Origin: Vigna angularis
Taxonomy: Eukaryota > Streptophyta > Magnoliopsida > Fabales > Fabaceae
Assembly: GCF_016808095.1 (NCBI RefSeq)
Contig: NC_068970.1
Span: 24,596,501 to 24,660,500 of the forward strand
Direction: 5' to 3'
Length of the DNA: 64,000 bases
Every line of letters starts with the position of its first letter. Position 1 is the stretch's first letter. This document shows positions 48,555 to 60,667 of this stretch, piece by piece. The notes below the pieces were generated by a model that ran no database searches, was not told the DNA's origin, and saw nothing but the letters and a program-made list of their open reading frames with translations. A program made the translations under genes and the position numbers.

Positions 48555-50642
48555 ATGGATTCCTCTCTCTCTTTCCACACTCCAACTAACAATGCCATCT
48601 CACAACCGGAACAACCGCCGCCTCCACCGCCTCCGCCGCCGCCTCCTAACTCACATTCGCCACCCGCACTCTTAGTTCCCAAACCCGAACCCTTCTGGGC
48701 CTCTGACCATGACGATATCGGAGACGAACTCGACCTATTCACTGAGTTCAACCGAGTTACCGAGTTGTTCCACCTTGCCTTCGGACCCACCAATGTCGTC
48801 CTTCCCCCCTACTCCTTCGGACCTCAACCTGCTTCACCCACATGCTCCGACCCCCTTCCTGCTGCGGATGTCCATTCGGCGGTTCAGGAACACCCGAATT
48901 CGTTGTCCTCCACCAGCGACGCCTCGAGAGCGATCGTCCCCGTGGAGGACCTCACGGTGAGCGTTGCGCCGCCGCGGAAGCAGAGCCGGCAGAAGGAGCT
49001 GGTTCGGGTAATGGGTCTGTCGGTGAGGGAACAGGCACAGCTGCGGGAGACGGTGAGGCGCACGCGCTTGGTGTACGACTCGGTGCGCGTGTATACCGCT
49101 GTGGAGGAGGAGAGGCGGGTGGCTGCCTTGGCGGCTGCGGCAGCGGCGAGGGAGGCGGCAAGGGAGGCGGAGATCAAGGAGGAGCAGGAAGAGGAGAAAG
49201 TGGTGGAGGGCCGGACTCGACGTCTCCGCGGGGACCTGCGAGCTGCTGGACTGATGCGGGAGCGTGGACTGTGGCTGAACCGGGAGAAGCGAATCGTTGG
49301 GGCGATCCCTGGGATTTTGGTGGGGGATTTGTTCCTTTTCAGGATGGAGTTGTGTGTGCTTGGGTTGCACGGTCAGATACAGGCTGGCATTGATTATCTT
49401 CCTGCAAGTATGAGCTCCAGTGGGGAGCCTATAGCCACCAGTGTGATTGTTTCTGGGGGTTACGAGGATGATTCTGATAAGGGTGAGCATATATTCTACA
49501 CTGGTCATGGAGGGCAGGGGAAGAATTCGTCTAAGCAGGTTGCTGATCAGAAGTTGGAGTCAGGGAACCTTGCATTGGAAAGGAGTATGCATTACGGTGT
49601 GGAGGTGAGGGTTATTCGTGGGATGAGGTATGAGGGGAGTGCTTCTGCTTCTGGTAAGGTGTATGTGTATGATGGAGTGTATAAGATTACTCAGTGCTTG
49701 TTTGATAAGGGGAGGTCTGGTTTTGGGGTTTACAAGTTTAGGCTTTCCAGGGTTGAGGGGCAGGCTAAGATGGGAAGTGCTATTTTGAAGGAAGCTAGGA
49801 GTATTAGGAGGAATGAAATGGAATCGAATACTGTTCGTTGTCTTTCTGCTGATATGTCCAACAAGAAGGAGAATGTTCCTGTTCGACTTTTTAACGACAT
49901 AGATGATGATCGAGATCCTCTTAACTATGAGTATCTTGCCAGGACAAGTTTTCCACAGTTTGTGTTTCATCAGAGTGGGAATGTTACTGGTTGTGACTGT
50001 GTGAATGGTTGTGGTGATGGATGCTTTTGTGCTATGAAAAATGGGGGTGATTTTCCTTACACTCTGCAGGGACATCTTGTGAAAGGGAAGCCTTTGATTT
50101 TTGAATGTGGCCCTTTTTGTTCTTGTCCTTCTCAGTGTCGTAATCGTGTTTCGCAGAAGGGACTGAAATATAGATTGGAAGTGTTTAGGTCCCTGCAGAC
50201 ATCTTGGGGTGTTAGGTCTCTGGACCTTATTCAAGCCGGTACTTTTATATGCGAGTTTTCTGGGGTTGTTTTGACTAGGGAGCAGGCGCAACTCTTTGCA
50301 ATGAATGGTGACTCTTCGATATATCCCAATAGGTTTTCAGAAAGATGGGCGGAATGGGGGGATTTGTCTCAAGTAGATCCAAAATATGTGCGTCCATCAT
50401 ATCCATCTATTCCTCCTTTAGATTTTTCTCTGGATGTGTCGACTATGAGGAATGTTGCTTGTTATATGAGCCATAGTTCATCTCCAAATGTTTTGGTTCA
50501 GTTTGTTCTGTATGATCACAACAATTTGATGTTCCCACACCTTATGCTATTTGCAATGGAGAATATCCCTCCCATGAGAGAGCTCAGCCTTGATTACGGC
50601 GTAGCTGATGAGTGGACAGGGAAGCTCTCTATATGTAACTGA
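48555..50642 (+). CDS. SUVH9: SUVH2/SUVH9-type SRA-SET protein, intronless
   Basis: In Arabidopsis SUVH2 and SUVH9 bind methylated DNA through the SRA domain and help recruit RNA polymerase V through the DDR complex in RNA-directed DNA methylation; they lack histone methyltransferase activity. This 695-aa single-exon frame has a Pro-rich N terminus (~20-40), a two-helix region with RRTRLVYDSVRVY (~165-185), an SRA/YDG domain (~245-400, GAIPGILVGD, GIDYLPAS, YVYDGVYKI), a Cys-rich pre-SET (~475-535, CDCVNGCGDGCFC, CSCPSQCRNR) and a SET domain (~535-690). The canonical NHSCxPN is MSHSSSPN here, and the protein ends at LSICN without the CXCX4C post-SET. Both losses, and the lack of introns, are as in SUVH2/9. 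The family call is strong; choosing between SUVH2 and SUVH9 is tentative. Confidence 0.93.
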   Translation: MDSSLSFHTPTNNAISQPEQPPPPPPPPPPPNSHSPPALLVPKPEPFWASDHDDIGDELDLFTEFNRVTELFHLAFGPTNVVLPPYSFGPQPASPTCSDPLPAADVHSAVQEHPNSLSSTSDASRAIVPVEDLTVSVAPPRKQSRQKELVRVMGLSVREQAQLRETVRRTRLVYDSVRVYTAVEEERRVAALAAAAAAREAAREAEIKEEQEEEKVVEGRTRRLRGDLRAAGLMRERGLWLNREKRIVGAIPGILVGDLFLFRMELCVLGLHGQIQAGIDYLPASMSSSGEPIATSVIVSGGYEDDSDKGEHIFYTGHGGQGKNSSKQVADQKLESGNLALERSMHYGVEVRVIRGMRYEGSASASGKVYVYDGVYKITQCLFDKGRSGFGVYKFRLSRVEGQAKMGSAILKEARSIRRNEMESNTVRCLSADMSNKKENVPVRLFNDIDDDRDPLNYEYLARTSFPQFVFHQSGNVTGCDCVNGCGDGCFCAMKNGGDFPYTLQGHLVKGKPLIFECGPFCSCPSQCRNRVSQKGLKYRLEVFRSLQTSWGVRSLDLIQAGTFICEFSGVVLTREQAQLFAMNGDSSIYPNRFSERWAEWGDLSQVDPKYVRPSYPSIPPLDFSLDVSTMRNVACYMSHSSSPNVLVQFVLYDHNNLMFPHLMLFAMENIPPMRELSLDYGVADEWTGKLSICN

Positions 50643-50821
50643 ATAGTTCTAAAAGGTTAACGCACTTCTAATATGTTGAAGCCAATTTTTGCGCATGGTT
50701 AACTGAGGTAAAGCCCATTTCTATCGTTCTACTTTATTGTTTTCACGAATATCTTCCTTTGATTGCATCTTACTTTTGTGTCTGGTACTTTGTTCTGTCT
50801 CCGATGCAAACTGTGTGCCGA

Positions 50822-50867
50822 ATCATGGTGAGTTTATGCTTAGAATCATGGTGAGTTTATGCATAGA
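50822..50867. repeat. 23-bp direct tandem duplication
   Basis: AATCATGGTGAGTTTATGC followed by TTAG or ATAG occurs twice head to tail. Confidence 0.85.
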
Positions 50868-51012
50868 GGTATTGTGATATTTCAAATGTCTAGGCGTACT
50901 TTGGATGCTGAAAAAATGTTGTAGCGAGGTTGATGATTGACTTCCTGTGTTTTGAATATTTTGTTGCAGTATAGTTTGCAAACATGGAGGAATTGATTCT
51001 TGTGTTGCTTAA

Positions 51013-51082
51013 GTTTATTTGATTTGGGAAAACTAATCTTATTTCTAGATCTTATTTGATTTGGGAAAACTAATCTTATTTC
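51013..51082. repeat. 38-bp direct tandem duplication
   Basis: TTATTTGATTTGGGAAAACT plus AATCTTATTTCT is repeated exactly once, separated by AGATC. Confidence 0.9.
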
Positions 51083-54000
51083 TCAGTGAAGGGGGAATAT
51101 GAATTGATTTGGTGTTATTTCCTTTACTGATATCATACATGCTAGTGGCTATATAAAGTAAAATAGGTGTCAGGAACTGAATAGTGGATAGGGAATATTA
51201 TATGATTACTATTTAAGACGTCATAAATATTGCTTGAGGGTGATTTAATGTATGTGTGACATGTGTTTCTTAATGAGCAACTGATGAATATACAAGACAT
51301 TCTTAGCTGTGTATTTTGCATCTAGTTCAGCAATTCAACTTGTGATTCATCACAGAAGAGAGATATTGTAGCTTCCATAGAATTGCTATTAGAAAGATGT
51401 TGCGTATGTTTTGTTGAAACAGTCCACTATTTGCTTATGGCATAACTTCATCGTTTATCCCTGCTACCTTGTGACTTTAATTGTCAAAAACCCAAGTCCC
51501 CCCTCCCAAATAATTTAGTAGCCAATTTAGATTGCTTATCAATTACTCTTCCATTGTCAGCAACAAATTCTTATTTTGTATTTTTTCCAAAATGATCAGA
51601 TTTAGCAAAATTACAACTTTTTCGTACATAATTAGCTAGTTAATGTTATTAGGCGTGGTTGTTATTAAATCTTTGATACATTATTGTTTAAAAAATTATG
51701 ATATTGGACTGAACTGTGGCCACCGAATGTGTAGCTTGAACTTTTCTATGAAATACATCAGGTCTAGTTTCTAAAACTTGAATCTGTGGCGGTTAATTTT
51801 GGATTGGGTTGGGTTGCTGATATTGGAAGAGTCATGATCACTTAGATAACCCCACATTAGAATCTTATATTTCTAATGTAGGACTTAAGTTCCATTCCTT
51901 GCGATTGGTTCCTAGCATCTAACCATGTTCTGTTCTGCAGCGCTGGTGCCCTCACATGTTGGTTGTACAATGGTCTTTTGACTAATAATCAACGACAGAC
52001 ACTACAATGCCAATGTCACTACCCACGTTGCTCAATGGCAACTGAGAGATATGGGGGAATGCTTTAATATTGATTCATAAGAACCTCGGGAGAATCACAT
52101 AACAAAAGTTAGACATTATAGCAAAAGAATCCGAGGCCTTGTTATAAACCCCACACCATGGTTTCAATTGTGAAACACATCACTTGATCTAACCACAATA
52201 TTGTAATTGTGGCAGTTTCCGAAAATCATTGGAAAATCTACAACACAACGAGTGAAATGGTCACATTAGGCTGTAACAGGCCATGTTTTGAATAGATCTC
52301 ACACAATTAGTTTCTCGTGGTCTCTCTTTAATTTGTAGATTTGGTTTCGTACAAGAGTGGCATCTAATCATATATGTCAACAGTGTGAAAACAATTGTTA
52401 TTAAATTATGAGATGACAGCTTGTTAGCTTGCATTTCAGAAATTTCCTATTACAAATAGGTAGGTCTTAGAACTTGGCTTAGGTCTAACTTAACTCCTCC
52501 AAACCAACTTATAAGATAAGGATTTTAAAGTTTTGTAAGATCTATTTAAGTTAAATGTCTAATTGAAGTGAGGCTAAACTTCACGTTGCAATTAAAGAAG
52601 TTCAAAGATATCCCAAACAGCAGGCTAGCAGAGACTGCCATTAAGGGGAGTTTCCAACACCCAAGGCTATTTATTTACTTGGAGCATGAGAAATGTAGGT
52701 GAACCAACATTATACCTAAGATTCTATTACCATTTTAAAATTTGGGCTTAGAACTTAATTTCATCCTGCAAAAAAACTTCAGGTTGAAGAATATCCAAGC
52801 CTTGTAAGCTTTATTTAAGCTAAACCCTTGTCAGTGTGGGCTAAACACATTCCCTTCAATGCTGCAATTATGACAGCTAACTGGTGACAAGCCAAGAGTG
52901 ATTTCTTTTAAGTTTCCAACAATAGATTAGGGCACCATAGCACTTTATTGATAACAACTACGGCTATTTACTCATATTATATACACAAGACCTTTATATA
53001 TTTTTTGATAGAGTCGAGTATTATGAGGTGACTAAGTTCCAATTCAAGTAGCAAGAAATGTTCGGTGTATTATTTAAGTTTTTGGTCTTAAATACTAAGT
53101 TCCAAAACAGACCCATCTCCTGGTCAAGCCCTTCACATCTGTGGTCAATCCTTTTGCAGGTCATTCCGGCTGCTATCTTGCATATCTGCCTTGCTGTATT
53201 CAATTTTCTTTCCCCATCCCCCTTGACCTTTCTTTTACTGTCTTGTGAGTTTCGTGCTTGTCTTCTCACATCTTCCCCATTTCTGATGCTGGTCGAGCGT
53301 TTTGGTTAGCTTTTTAATAACTGAAAAATGGCTTTTTTTTGGGCAAGGTCATAGTACGGATGGAGCTGGTGGCTATTGTGTGACTTATTATTATGAGTTG
53401 TTTTGGATGTTATGATTATGAAATTTTAGTTAGGTTTGCTTTACTGTTATTTGTAGGTTTTTTCCCTTGTTTTCTGCCTTTTTGTAATATATAGTATATT
53501 TGCAGGCTCTCATTCCTGACAACATTGGTTTTGCAGACTTAACCATGGTTTTCCTAAGGTTTCAACTTCACCAAATTTTGTGGAACTGTGAAAGTGCTTG
53601 CTATGTGAACATTTTGTCAAGGTATTGAAGATAATGTAATAGCTGTTGAATTTCATGGTTTTTTCTAACTTCTTTTTTGGCTAGTGCATAGCATATGATG
53701 TGTGGTGATGAAGATCAAGTATTGGAGCTCGGGAAGTTCTTAATCTTGAATACTTGTGTAATTATTCTGTAATTTTCTGATGTTGGGCCCTTTGGCAAGG
53801 CATTTGCTCACCACCTTCTTCTAAGCAAGTAGCTCGGATTTATTGAATTTTCTGTTGTCATTGTATATAATGTAAGTCAAAAGCTTGTACAGGGATATGT
53901 TAGTGATGGATAGAACGCAGCATTTTAATGGTCTGTAAGAAAATGAGTAGATATGTGATTAACTAGAGCTCATGCTATCGTGATCTATCAAAGTCTGAAA

Positions 54001-56395
54001 TACTCACCTAACATCAGTTTTTGTTCATTATAATTAAGTGATGATAGAAATTGATAGATTATGCAATTTTAGTTGTTAATAAATAAACCTGAGCTTAAGG
54101 GTCTGCATCAAGTTGGAACAATATTGAATGTGATGTCTTGATTTTGTCTCATTTGAAAGGTGTCGTTGTTTAGTGTTTTATCAGATGAAGGTGTCAGATT
54201 ATTGTTAATGTCACTGTAAAATGATCATAATCATAAGATCAAATTATATGTTTATATAGGAATTATTTGAAGGTTGAGAGACAAATCTATGTCATGCTTT
54301 GAAGAAACATGTTTCCTATACCAATATTTAGTATGTTATATCCTTTATTCTTTCCATATTATTAACTCATATTTAACTGTTGAAACTATTACCTATATTC
54401 AAATTAATTTATCTCATATTTTGATTGCAAAGCATGTCATAATTTAGAGGAAAAAGATAACTTTATAAATTGAATTAGTAAGAGCAAACCAAACGTAATA
54501 TAAAATTACAACCAAGCACTGATTGCTTACTGAAGCAGCAGTTTTTATTATTTTTAATTAAGATTACTTTTATAATATAAAATAAATTGTAATATATTAA
54601 AGCTAAACGTTATACAGTATTTGTGCTGCTGACAGTTGAGTTAAAATATTTATACAATGGTTTTAATCGTTAAGCAGTGTTTTGAACGTTGTGATTTTGA
54701 ACGTTGTGATTTTGAACGTGGTGATACATGTAAAGCTAAACTTTTTATTTAATTTTTAATTTAATTCTAAATTTGAATAATTTTAATAGAATTTGTATTA
54801 ATTTTTTATCGGTTAATTAATAAAAAAATTATATCTCAATTCAACCTCTTTTAACAAATTTTGTCACTGAAGAGCGAGGGGCTCCTGCACCTAATTATCA
54901 TATTTGAAATCTATTTATTTTCTAACTTTCATAGGTTACAAATCAACAAATACAAACAATTTAACATATTTGAAATCTATCGGTATGAACAGTTGTCACG
55001 AAGATACAGGAAGACAGTAAATCTTTTTACTTTACACTTATGTACGAACACTGTCAAAACTTTGACACTTTGTTGTCCAATCAATCACTTGCGAATTTTC
55101 AATTCTAAAATTTGAATTTTGCACAATTTTGATGCATAACTTTTTAGGTAACAAGAGGTGCCACCGCCACCGCTGGAAGATGCGCTGCCTCGGGGTACAA
55201 GAGCTAACACAGGGGAAGAAGAGGGTAAAACAGTCATTTTATCAAGTTTATGGGGGGAATGCAGAAAGAAAAAAAAGGGAGGTACAGGAAGAAGCTGCCC
55301 AACGTTATCCACCATTTCTCACAAATCTACAATAGTCATGTATCACTCTATACTCACTCATGCATCACCAAATCGACAAAAATAAATTTGTTCTACTCAT
55401 ATACCAATTAATGTCATCAGACTAGAAAAATGCATTAGTAAAGAAGTGTGCGTACCATCCCTATAGAGCACATTTCTTTATATATGTTATACTGTTCCTG
55501 TGGTTCAATTTTTATGACATTATCCTAATGTTCGTGTCGTTTGATATAGTTCCAAATAAATTAGGCGACTAGTTATTCGAGTCATATGTAACATGATACT
55601 TAATGTAATCAGCAGTTTCGCAAACATACACAAGTTTCAACGTATACATAAAATAATTCATTGGCCTTCAAAATTTATTATCTGCCAGTGGTAGAAAATT
55701 GAGAAGAAATATTTGCTCCTGACTGACACTTGAGAGACAAGGTTTTTTCCAATTACAAGGTTTCAGATTACAAGAAAATTAGATCGATCTAACCTCCAAG
55801 GTTTGTCCCTATTCTTACTGTAACTCTAATTTTGTGTATTGGGATTTTCCAATAAGGTTAGAATGGAACAAAAAATCCTGATAAATAACTTCGATGGATA
55901 GAAGCATGCTAATAAGCACACAACCATATACTGCTACACTACGGCTTGTTTAGCTTTTCTTTGGTTCAGCACTAAATCATCTGTTCTGGCATTTATGCAT
56001 AACAGTTTATCATTCACTACAGATTGAAAAATTACTTAATACCAAGTAGGTGCTACCAGTACGCTTCTCCTTTTCAACCTGTGCCAGAGACCATTTACTG
56101 AGACAAAATATTCAACCTCAAACGTCACCAACACTCCAAACGACATAAAGCAGCCAGAGCAAAAACAAAACACGCCATCATCAGTCATAAGCATAGAAGA
56201 GAACTATCTTCTAAAAGCAGTATTCCAAGGCTTGGTTGGTTCTCTAGGGCAGCCCTATACTCCTTTGATGCTGGAAATGGTCTTACTTATGTTTTTTTAT
56301 CATACTTAACAGGAACAAGTTTGAGGCCGCTAATATCTTGAGACAATTCTGTGAAGCTTATTTATGCCCACATTTATGTTTGAAAATTAAAATTT

Positions 56396-58763
56396 TGATG
56401 GGATAATTGTGTTTAAATGGTTGATTTTAAGTGAATTTGTGATGATTGGAATTATTGGGTTTGGGAAATAAAGAGACGTAAAAAGTAAGTTTTAGCGCAT
56501 AAATTATTCTTGGATGTTCTAATGTTTATTTGTGCAGCTGAGAATATAAGTTTTATTGGTTCAAATGGCAATTCAAGGCCCAAAATCAGGTTTTATTTGG
56601 AAAATAATGTACAGATGGGCCAAACAGACAACTTTTACCCTTGCACCTCCCAATTTCCCTACATACACCCCTCTTCTCTTAAACAGGCCCAATACTAAGC
56701 CAAACAGTAACCCTATTCTAAATACACCCCCTAAATTTCCTTACCCATACCCCTCCTAAGCTAGACTCCACCAGATCATGCCACGTGTCCAAATCCTCTC
56801 CACACAGATTTAGCCAACCAGAACATGCCACCTCATGCCTCTTGCCACGTCAGCCCTGTCTTCTCTAACAGAGAAACCCTAATCCAGCAGAACCCTAGCC
56901 GCCACCATGTGCCGCCACCGTGAAACCATCCGCCGCTGCCGCAACCTCCACGACCACCATTCCCGCTAGTCGCCGCGGATACAGGTCAGGCCGCCACCAT
57001 CAACCGCGCCGCCGCTCCGCCTCCGTCGCGCATCATCATCCGCAACCTCCGTCATCTTCTTCGCATCTCCATGGCGCGCCGCAACACCACTCTTCATCGC
57101 GCCTCTCCTCCATTGACGAAAGCTTGGCACAACCATCTTCATCATGCAAAGCTCCTCTGAAATCATCACCAAAGCCGCCGCAAGAACGGCCATTACAGCG
57201 CCTCAATCATGCGTCATTTTTCTCGCGCACCACGCGCAACCGTCGCACCAGCCACCGCGACCTTCGCCACCATCCATCATCTTCACCACAGCTCCTCCAT
57301 GGCAGCCACCTAGACGCCGCTCCCCATCATCAACACGCACCTGCATTCAGAAAACCCAGAGACAAATGCATCATCACCACCGCAAAGGCGAAAGCGTAGA
57401 GAAGATCTCGTTCTCGCGGCGGCACACGAGCCTTCCCCAATCTGAAACCCTAATTTTGGGTGGGAAAGGGGCTGACACGTGTCAGCACCTCATTGGTTCG
57501 TCCTCCTCTGGTCAAAGCTGGTCAACAAGCCTTCTCTGGTCAAAGTCTGGTCAACTGAGGGGCTTTCTTGCAATTTCAGAAACTCAGAAGGGGCTAAAGT
57601 GCAGATAGAGGAAATTTCAGGGCATTTGTGCAATTTTGAAAATTCAGAAAAGTTAAAAGATAAAATTCAGTTGTTGAATTAATTTAATTTGGGAATATCA
57701 ATCGAAAATATCTTCCAAATAATGTTATAATTATCTAAATCTTTTAGTTATTTGGAAGATATAAGATAAAAGATTCTATCAACTGAATACTCAGAGTCCA
57801 AGCCCAATCAAGCCCTATATAAAGAGACCCAGAGACTTCACTTAAGACATTCTCTCATACTCCTCTCACTTTTCTTTCATCTTATATTCAACTCCATTCA
57901 TGGAGAGCTAAGCATCTAGGGCTATTCTACTGTAATTCCATGACGGATTCTGAGGTTACGTTCAGTTAATGCAATTGTTTATTTTGATTATTAATTTAAG
58001 TTGTTCTTTCTCTATGTCTTTCATCTCTCTATCTTGTTAAAAGCAAAGATTTTTGCATCATAATATGTTTGAATCTACATGCATATTGATTATATGAGTT
58101 TTAGGGTTTCTAGGTTTAAATTGAGAATCTACTTTGATTTAATTTAGGAACTTTCATATGATTAAATGGTTTTTACTATCAATTGAGAATGTACTTTGAT
58201 TGGTAGTAATAATTTCAACTATAATCAATTGAGAATTTACTTTGATTGATTAACTTTTAACTAGGTTAGGAGATTTAAGAATAGACATGATTAAACACAA
58301 TAGAATTTGATTGAAAATATACTTTGGTTGAATTTATTATGAATAATCTAGAAAGGTTTTGCATTTGATTGAGAATTTACTTTGGTTAAATGCATGATCG
58401 CCCTCAAATTAATTGAGAATGTACTTTAATTAATTTGAAACTTAAACAATAATCAATTGAACAATTATCCGTGAATAACCGATGATGAATCTATCTTGGA
58501 AAAGCAGTGGAATTAGCCTATTTAATCATAAATGTTTTAAGTTTCTTATTTGTTCTTTAAACCTTCTCCAAACATCATTTTTATTCATAAGCATTGCATA
58601 ACATAGCATTCATAAGAGTCAGATATTCAAAAGCAATTCCGTGTTCGTTGGGAGACGACTCAGGGTTACTTCAACCCTGTCTACTTTCTTGAATACTACT
58701 TGGCAATACTGAAGTTGCCTTGAAAAGTAGTATTAATTTGATAGCTTCAACGACAGCTTATCA
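56396..58763 (+). mobile_element. Probable LTR (solo) of a gypsy-type element
   Basis: The block starts near TGATGGGATAATTG (56396) and ends near GACAGCTTATCA (58763). It has a core promoter and start-site style (CCCTATATAAAGAGACCC at 57812, then a CT-rich leader). After a normal-looking leader come six ATTGAGAAT.TACTTTGATT motifs (58118-58430), and the end GTGTTCGTTGGGAGACGACTC recalls gypsy LTR ends. No target duplication was found (left aattt, right gtaag), so the limits are uncertain. The GC-rich centre (56880-57420) is CCACC/GCCGC-type repeat-like sequence with long spurious ORFs. Confidence 0.45.
58118..58430 (+). repeat. Six spaced copies of ATTGAGAATNTACTTTGATT
   Basis: Copies lie at about 58118, 58178, 58225, 58308, 58368 and 58411, spaced by 40-85 bp, with one or two changes each. 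Between the motifs the sequence also changes gradually, as in a decayed tandem array. Confidence 0.85.
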
Positions 58764-59715
58764 GTAAGCAACCAAGATTTGAGAGTACAATTTAGCAAAT
58801 TTGGGAGTTGAGAATATAATCAGCTATCATTTTTCTGTATATCATCAATTGATGAAATTTAAATAAGATTCGAACAAAAGAAATTGTACAGAGAGTTTGT
58901 TTTTCACTGACTTAAGATAGATGTTCTACTCGCTATGTTTTACTATATTGCAACAAATACCATTACATTGTGAAATATAAAAGAAAAAAGGGTATAAAAA
59001 TAAAACATAGTTACTGGACAAGTACTATCCGCTAGGCTAGTACAAACATAACATTTATGCATGAACATCATAAAAGATGGACGACGAAAGCATTAGTGGA
59101 TGGTAAAAAGATATATGAAACAAACATGTCCATTGTTGTTTGTTAGACATAAAATTACCTGAATGGAAGAATACAATTGAATTTCATTATGACTGAAATA
59201 TTGCACCAGGATGGTCAGTCTCGTTAGGACCACCACAACTCAAATATTGATCATTAAGACTTTATGGTCGATAAAGCCACAATTGAGAAAGGAGTTGAAT
59301 TATTCAGGCAATTCAGAAACTGGCCATACTCAACCTGCAATGAATAAAAGAAAAGTTACATTGATAAACCTCGTTCTGAAAATTTTAGTAATACCAGTGT
59401 CACATATAGTTCATTGAATTTCATGTTCAAAATAATATTAACAGTGAAAGTACATATGTTAACAAGTTGCAAAAAACAATAAATGTAATTTAACATAGAA
59501 CTTGGCTGCATGGTTTCACTGAAATGCTCTTTGGGAAATCAGAAGTCCTCTTATACCCAGCATCTTCATATCAGATGATTTATAATGTCCCAAAACTCGA
59601 TAAAATGCTAACACAAAGTCTAGAAGTAGCTAACACAGATCCTTCCTTCACAACAAATAAGGTTATAACTTCTAATAATAAATGCACCTTGGTCAAGGAA
59701 TAAAATTAATACCAG
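58764..59715. other. Intergenic, no gene seen
   Basis: AT-rich, with a 68-codon chance ORF at 59211-59417. It may contain introns of an upstream part of the 59716 exon, but I cannot demonstrate it. Confidence 0.4.
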
Positions 59716-59959
59716 TTTTGTAGATGTGATCTTTGAAGATGAAGATTCATTACACGAATATGCTACAGAAGTAATTCACTGTTACCATGTAAAATTGAAA
59801 GGAAAATGCAACAAGCTGCATACGGACCCAGTGACCAGTGCTATTAGGAGGAAAGCTTTATGGAGCCAGTTTAAATTATTTGGGGTGGGTGGGCTGGAAG
59901 TGAAGAAGGACGACAAGAGAGAGATGTTATACTTCATCGATAAAGGGATACGTGTATGA
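59716..59959 (+). CDS. Terminal coding exon of an unrecognised gene or gene remnant
   Basis: After a possible acceptor AATACCAG at 59708-59715 the frame reads FVDVIFEDEDSLHEYATEVI, CYHVKLKGKCNKLH, TDPVTSAIRRKALWSQFKLF, GVGGLEVKKDDKRE and MLYFIDKGIRV, then stop. It is balanced in composition, rich in charged and aromatic residues, unlike the low-complexity ORFs around it, so it looks like a true protein segment of 80 residues. There is no in-frame ATG, so it would be a 3' exon or fragment. I do not recognise the family and could not find its upstream exons. Absence of neighbours on the same strand fits a gene remnant. Confidence 0.35.
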
Positions 59960-60002
59960 TACACACCCCTAATAATAGTCTAGAACAAATATTAGTTTAG
60001 AA

Positions 60003-60332
60003 CTAATATAAACCCTGTCCAATAAAACTACTAACATCATAAGCGACAGCCACAACCACAAAATTTGGTATCCCAGGTTTTCCAGTCAAGAGTGCCATCA
60101 AATTCGAGCTCTTCAATGTGCAGGATGGGTCACAAGTGAAAGATGGAGCTCTTGGCTGTGGTGATTTGACATAACCTCCACTGTTTAATGTTGGTGTTTG
60201 TAAGGTGATCAATGTTAATCCATTAATGGAGGAAACAGAGGAAAAAGGTGTTGTTTGTTGCCTCCAGAACAACAGCACAATTAATAAGATAAGCATAGCA
60301 AGACTAGAAGTATGGTATAACACGATAACCAA
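60003..60332 (-). CDS. Unrecognised membrane-anchored protein fragment
   Basis: A 109-codon minus-strand frame has an N-terminal hydrophobic stretch (SSLAMLILLIVLLFW), then a Ser/Thr/Pro-containing region with a CDPSC motif and a conserved-looking GKPGIPNFVVVAVAYD. It resembles a small type II membrane protein. I cannot name it. It could be an exon of a larger gene or a remnant; the start and end are only those of the open frame. It lies tail to tail with the 59716 exon. Confidence 0.25.
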   Translation of the reverse strand: MVIVLYHTSSLAMLILLIVLLFWRQQTTPFSSVSSINGLTLITLQTPTLNSGGYVKSPQPRAPSFTCDPSCTLKSSNLMALLTGKPGIPNFVVVAVAYDVSSFIGQGLY

Positions 60333-60667
60333 GCCACGTCCATCAAAGCTTCTAGATCAAGCTCTTTGTAAGAAGGGCGGAAGAGCAGCCTCTAGATCAA
60401 GCTCGTTCTAAAAACGATGATGAAGAGTCACCGACTAAAGAAGAAAAAATGAATTCCTTACTGTACTCTTTTCTGTTGGTGTTGAAATGGCAAAAAAGTA
60501 CATCCATACATAAACACAAATAATTCTTCTGTCCCACTATATAACAAGATATCCATATGAACAGGGCTTTATAATCTGAGGTACCTCTATACCCAGAATC
60601 GATATCATCATATTCAAAAGCTCAATAATCTAGTAGCATCCGAGAAATTAGTAGGAAATTAGTCTCA
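60333..60667. other. Intergenic / PPR 3' flank
   Basis: No gene seen. Two GATCAAGCTC repeats at 60355 and 60396 are noted (TCTAGATCAAGCTC, twice). Confidence 0.5.

Larger units (their letters stand above)
50643..56395. other. SUVH 3' flank and intergenic DNA
   Basis: The first part may be 3' UTR; TGAG/GTAAAG at about 50708 would suit a 3'-UTR donor, but no acceptor is proven. Further on I see no gene. Short repeats are noted separately. 52465-52590 and 52742-52860 share a diverged word set (GGCTTAG.TCTAACTTAA, TTTATTTAAGCTAAAC), probably a legume dispersed repeat. 54690-54725 has three 15-bp copies of GATTTTGAACGTTGT or its variant. ORFs at 53021-53309 and 55085-55385 look like chance ORFs. 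Confidence 0.5.

Noticed and set aside
49560..50291. 243-codon minus-strand frame over the SUVH gene
   Set aside because: Antisense shadow of the SRA and pre-SET coding region.
52100..52900. A gene between the SUVH locus and 53 kb
   Set aside because: Frames are short and interrupted; the sequence looks like two copies of a decayed dispersed repeat.
56920..57608. Ser/His/Arg/Pro-rich frames of 154-159 codons
   Set aside because: They come from CCACC/GCCGC repeat-like sequence inside an LTR-like block; composition is not that of a stable protein and no domain is seen.
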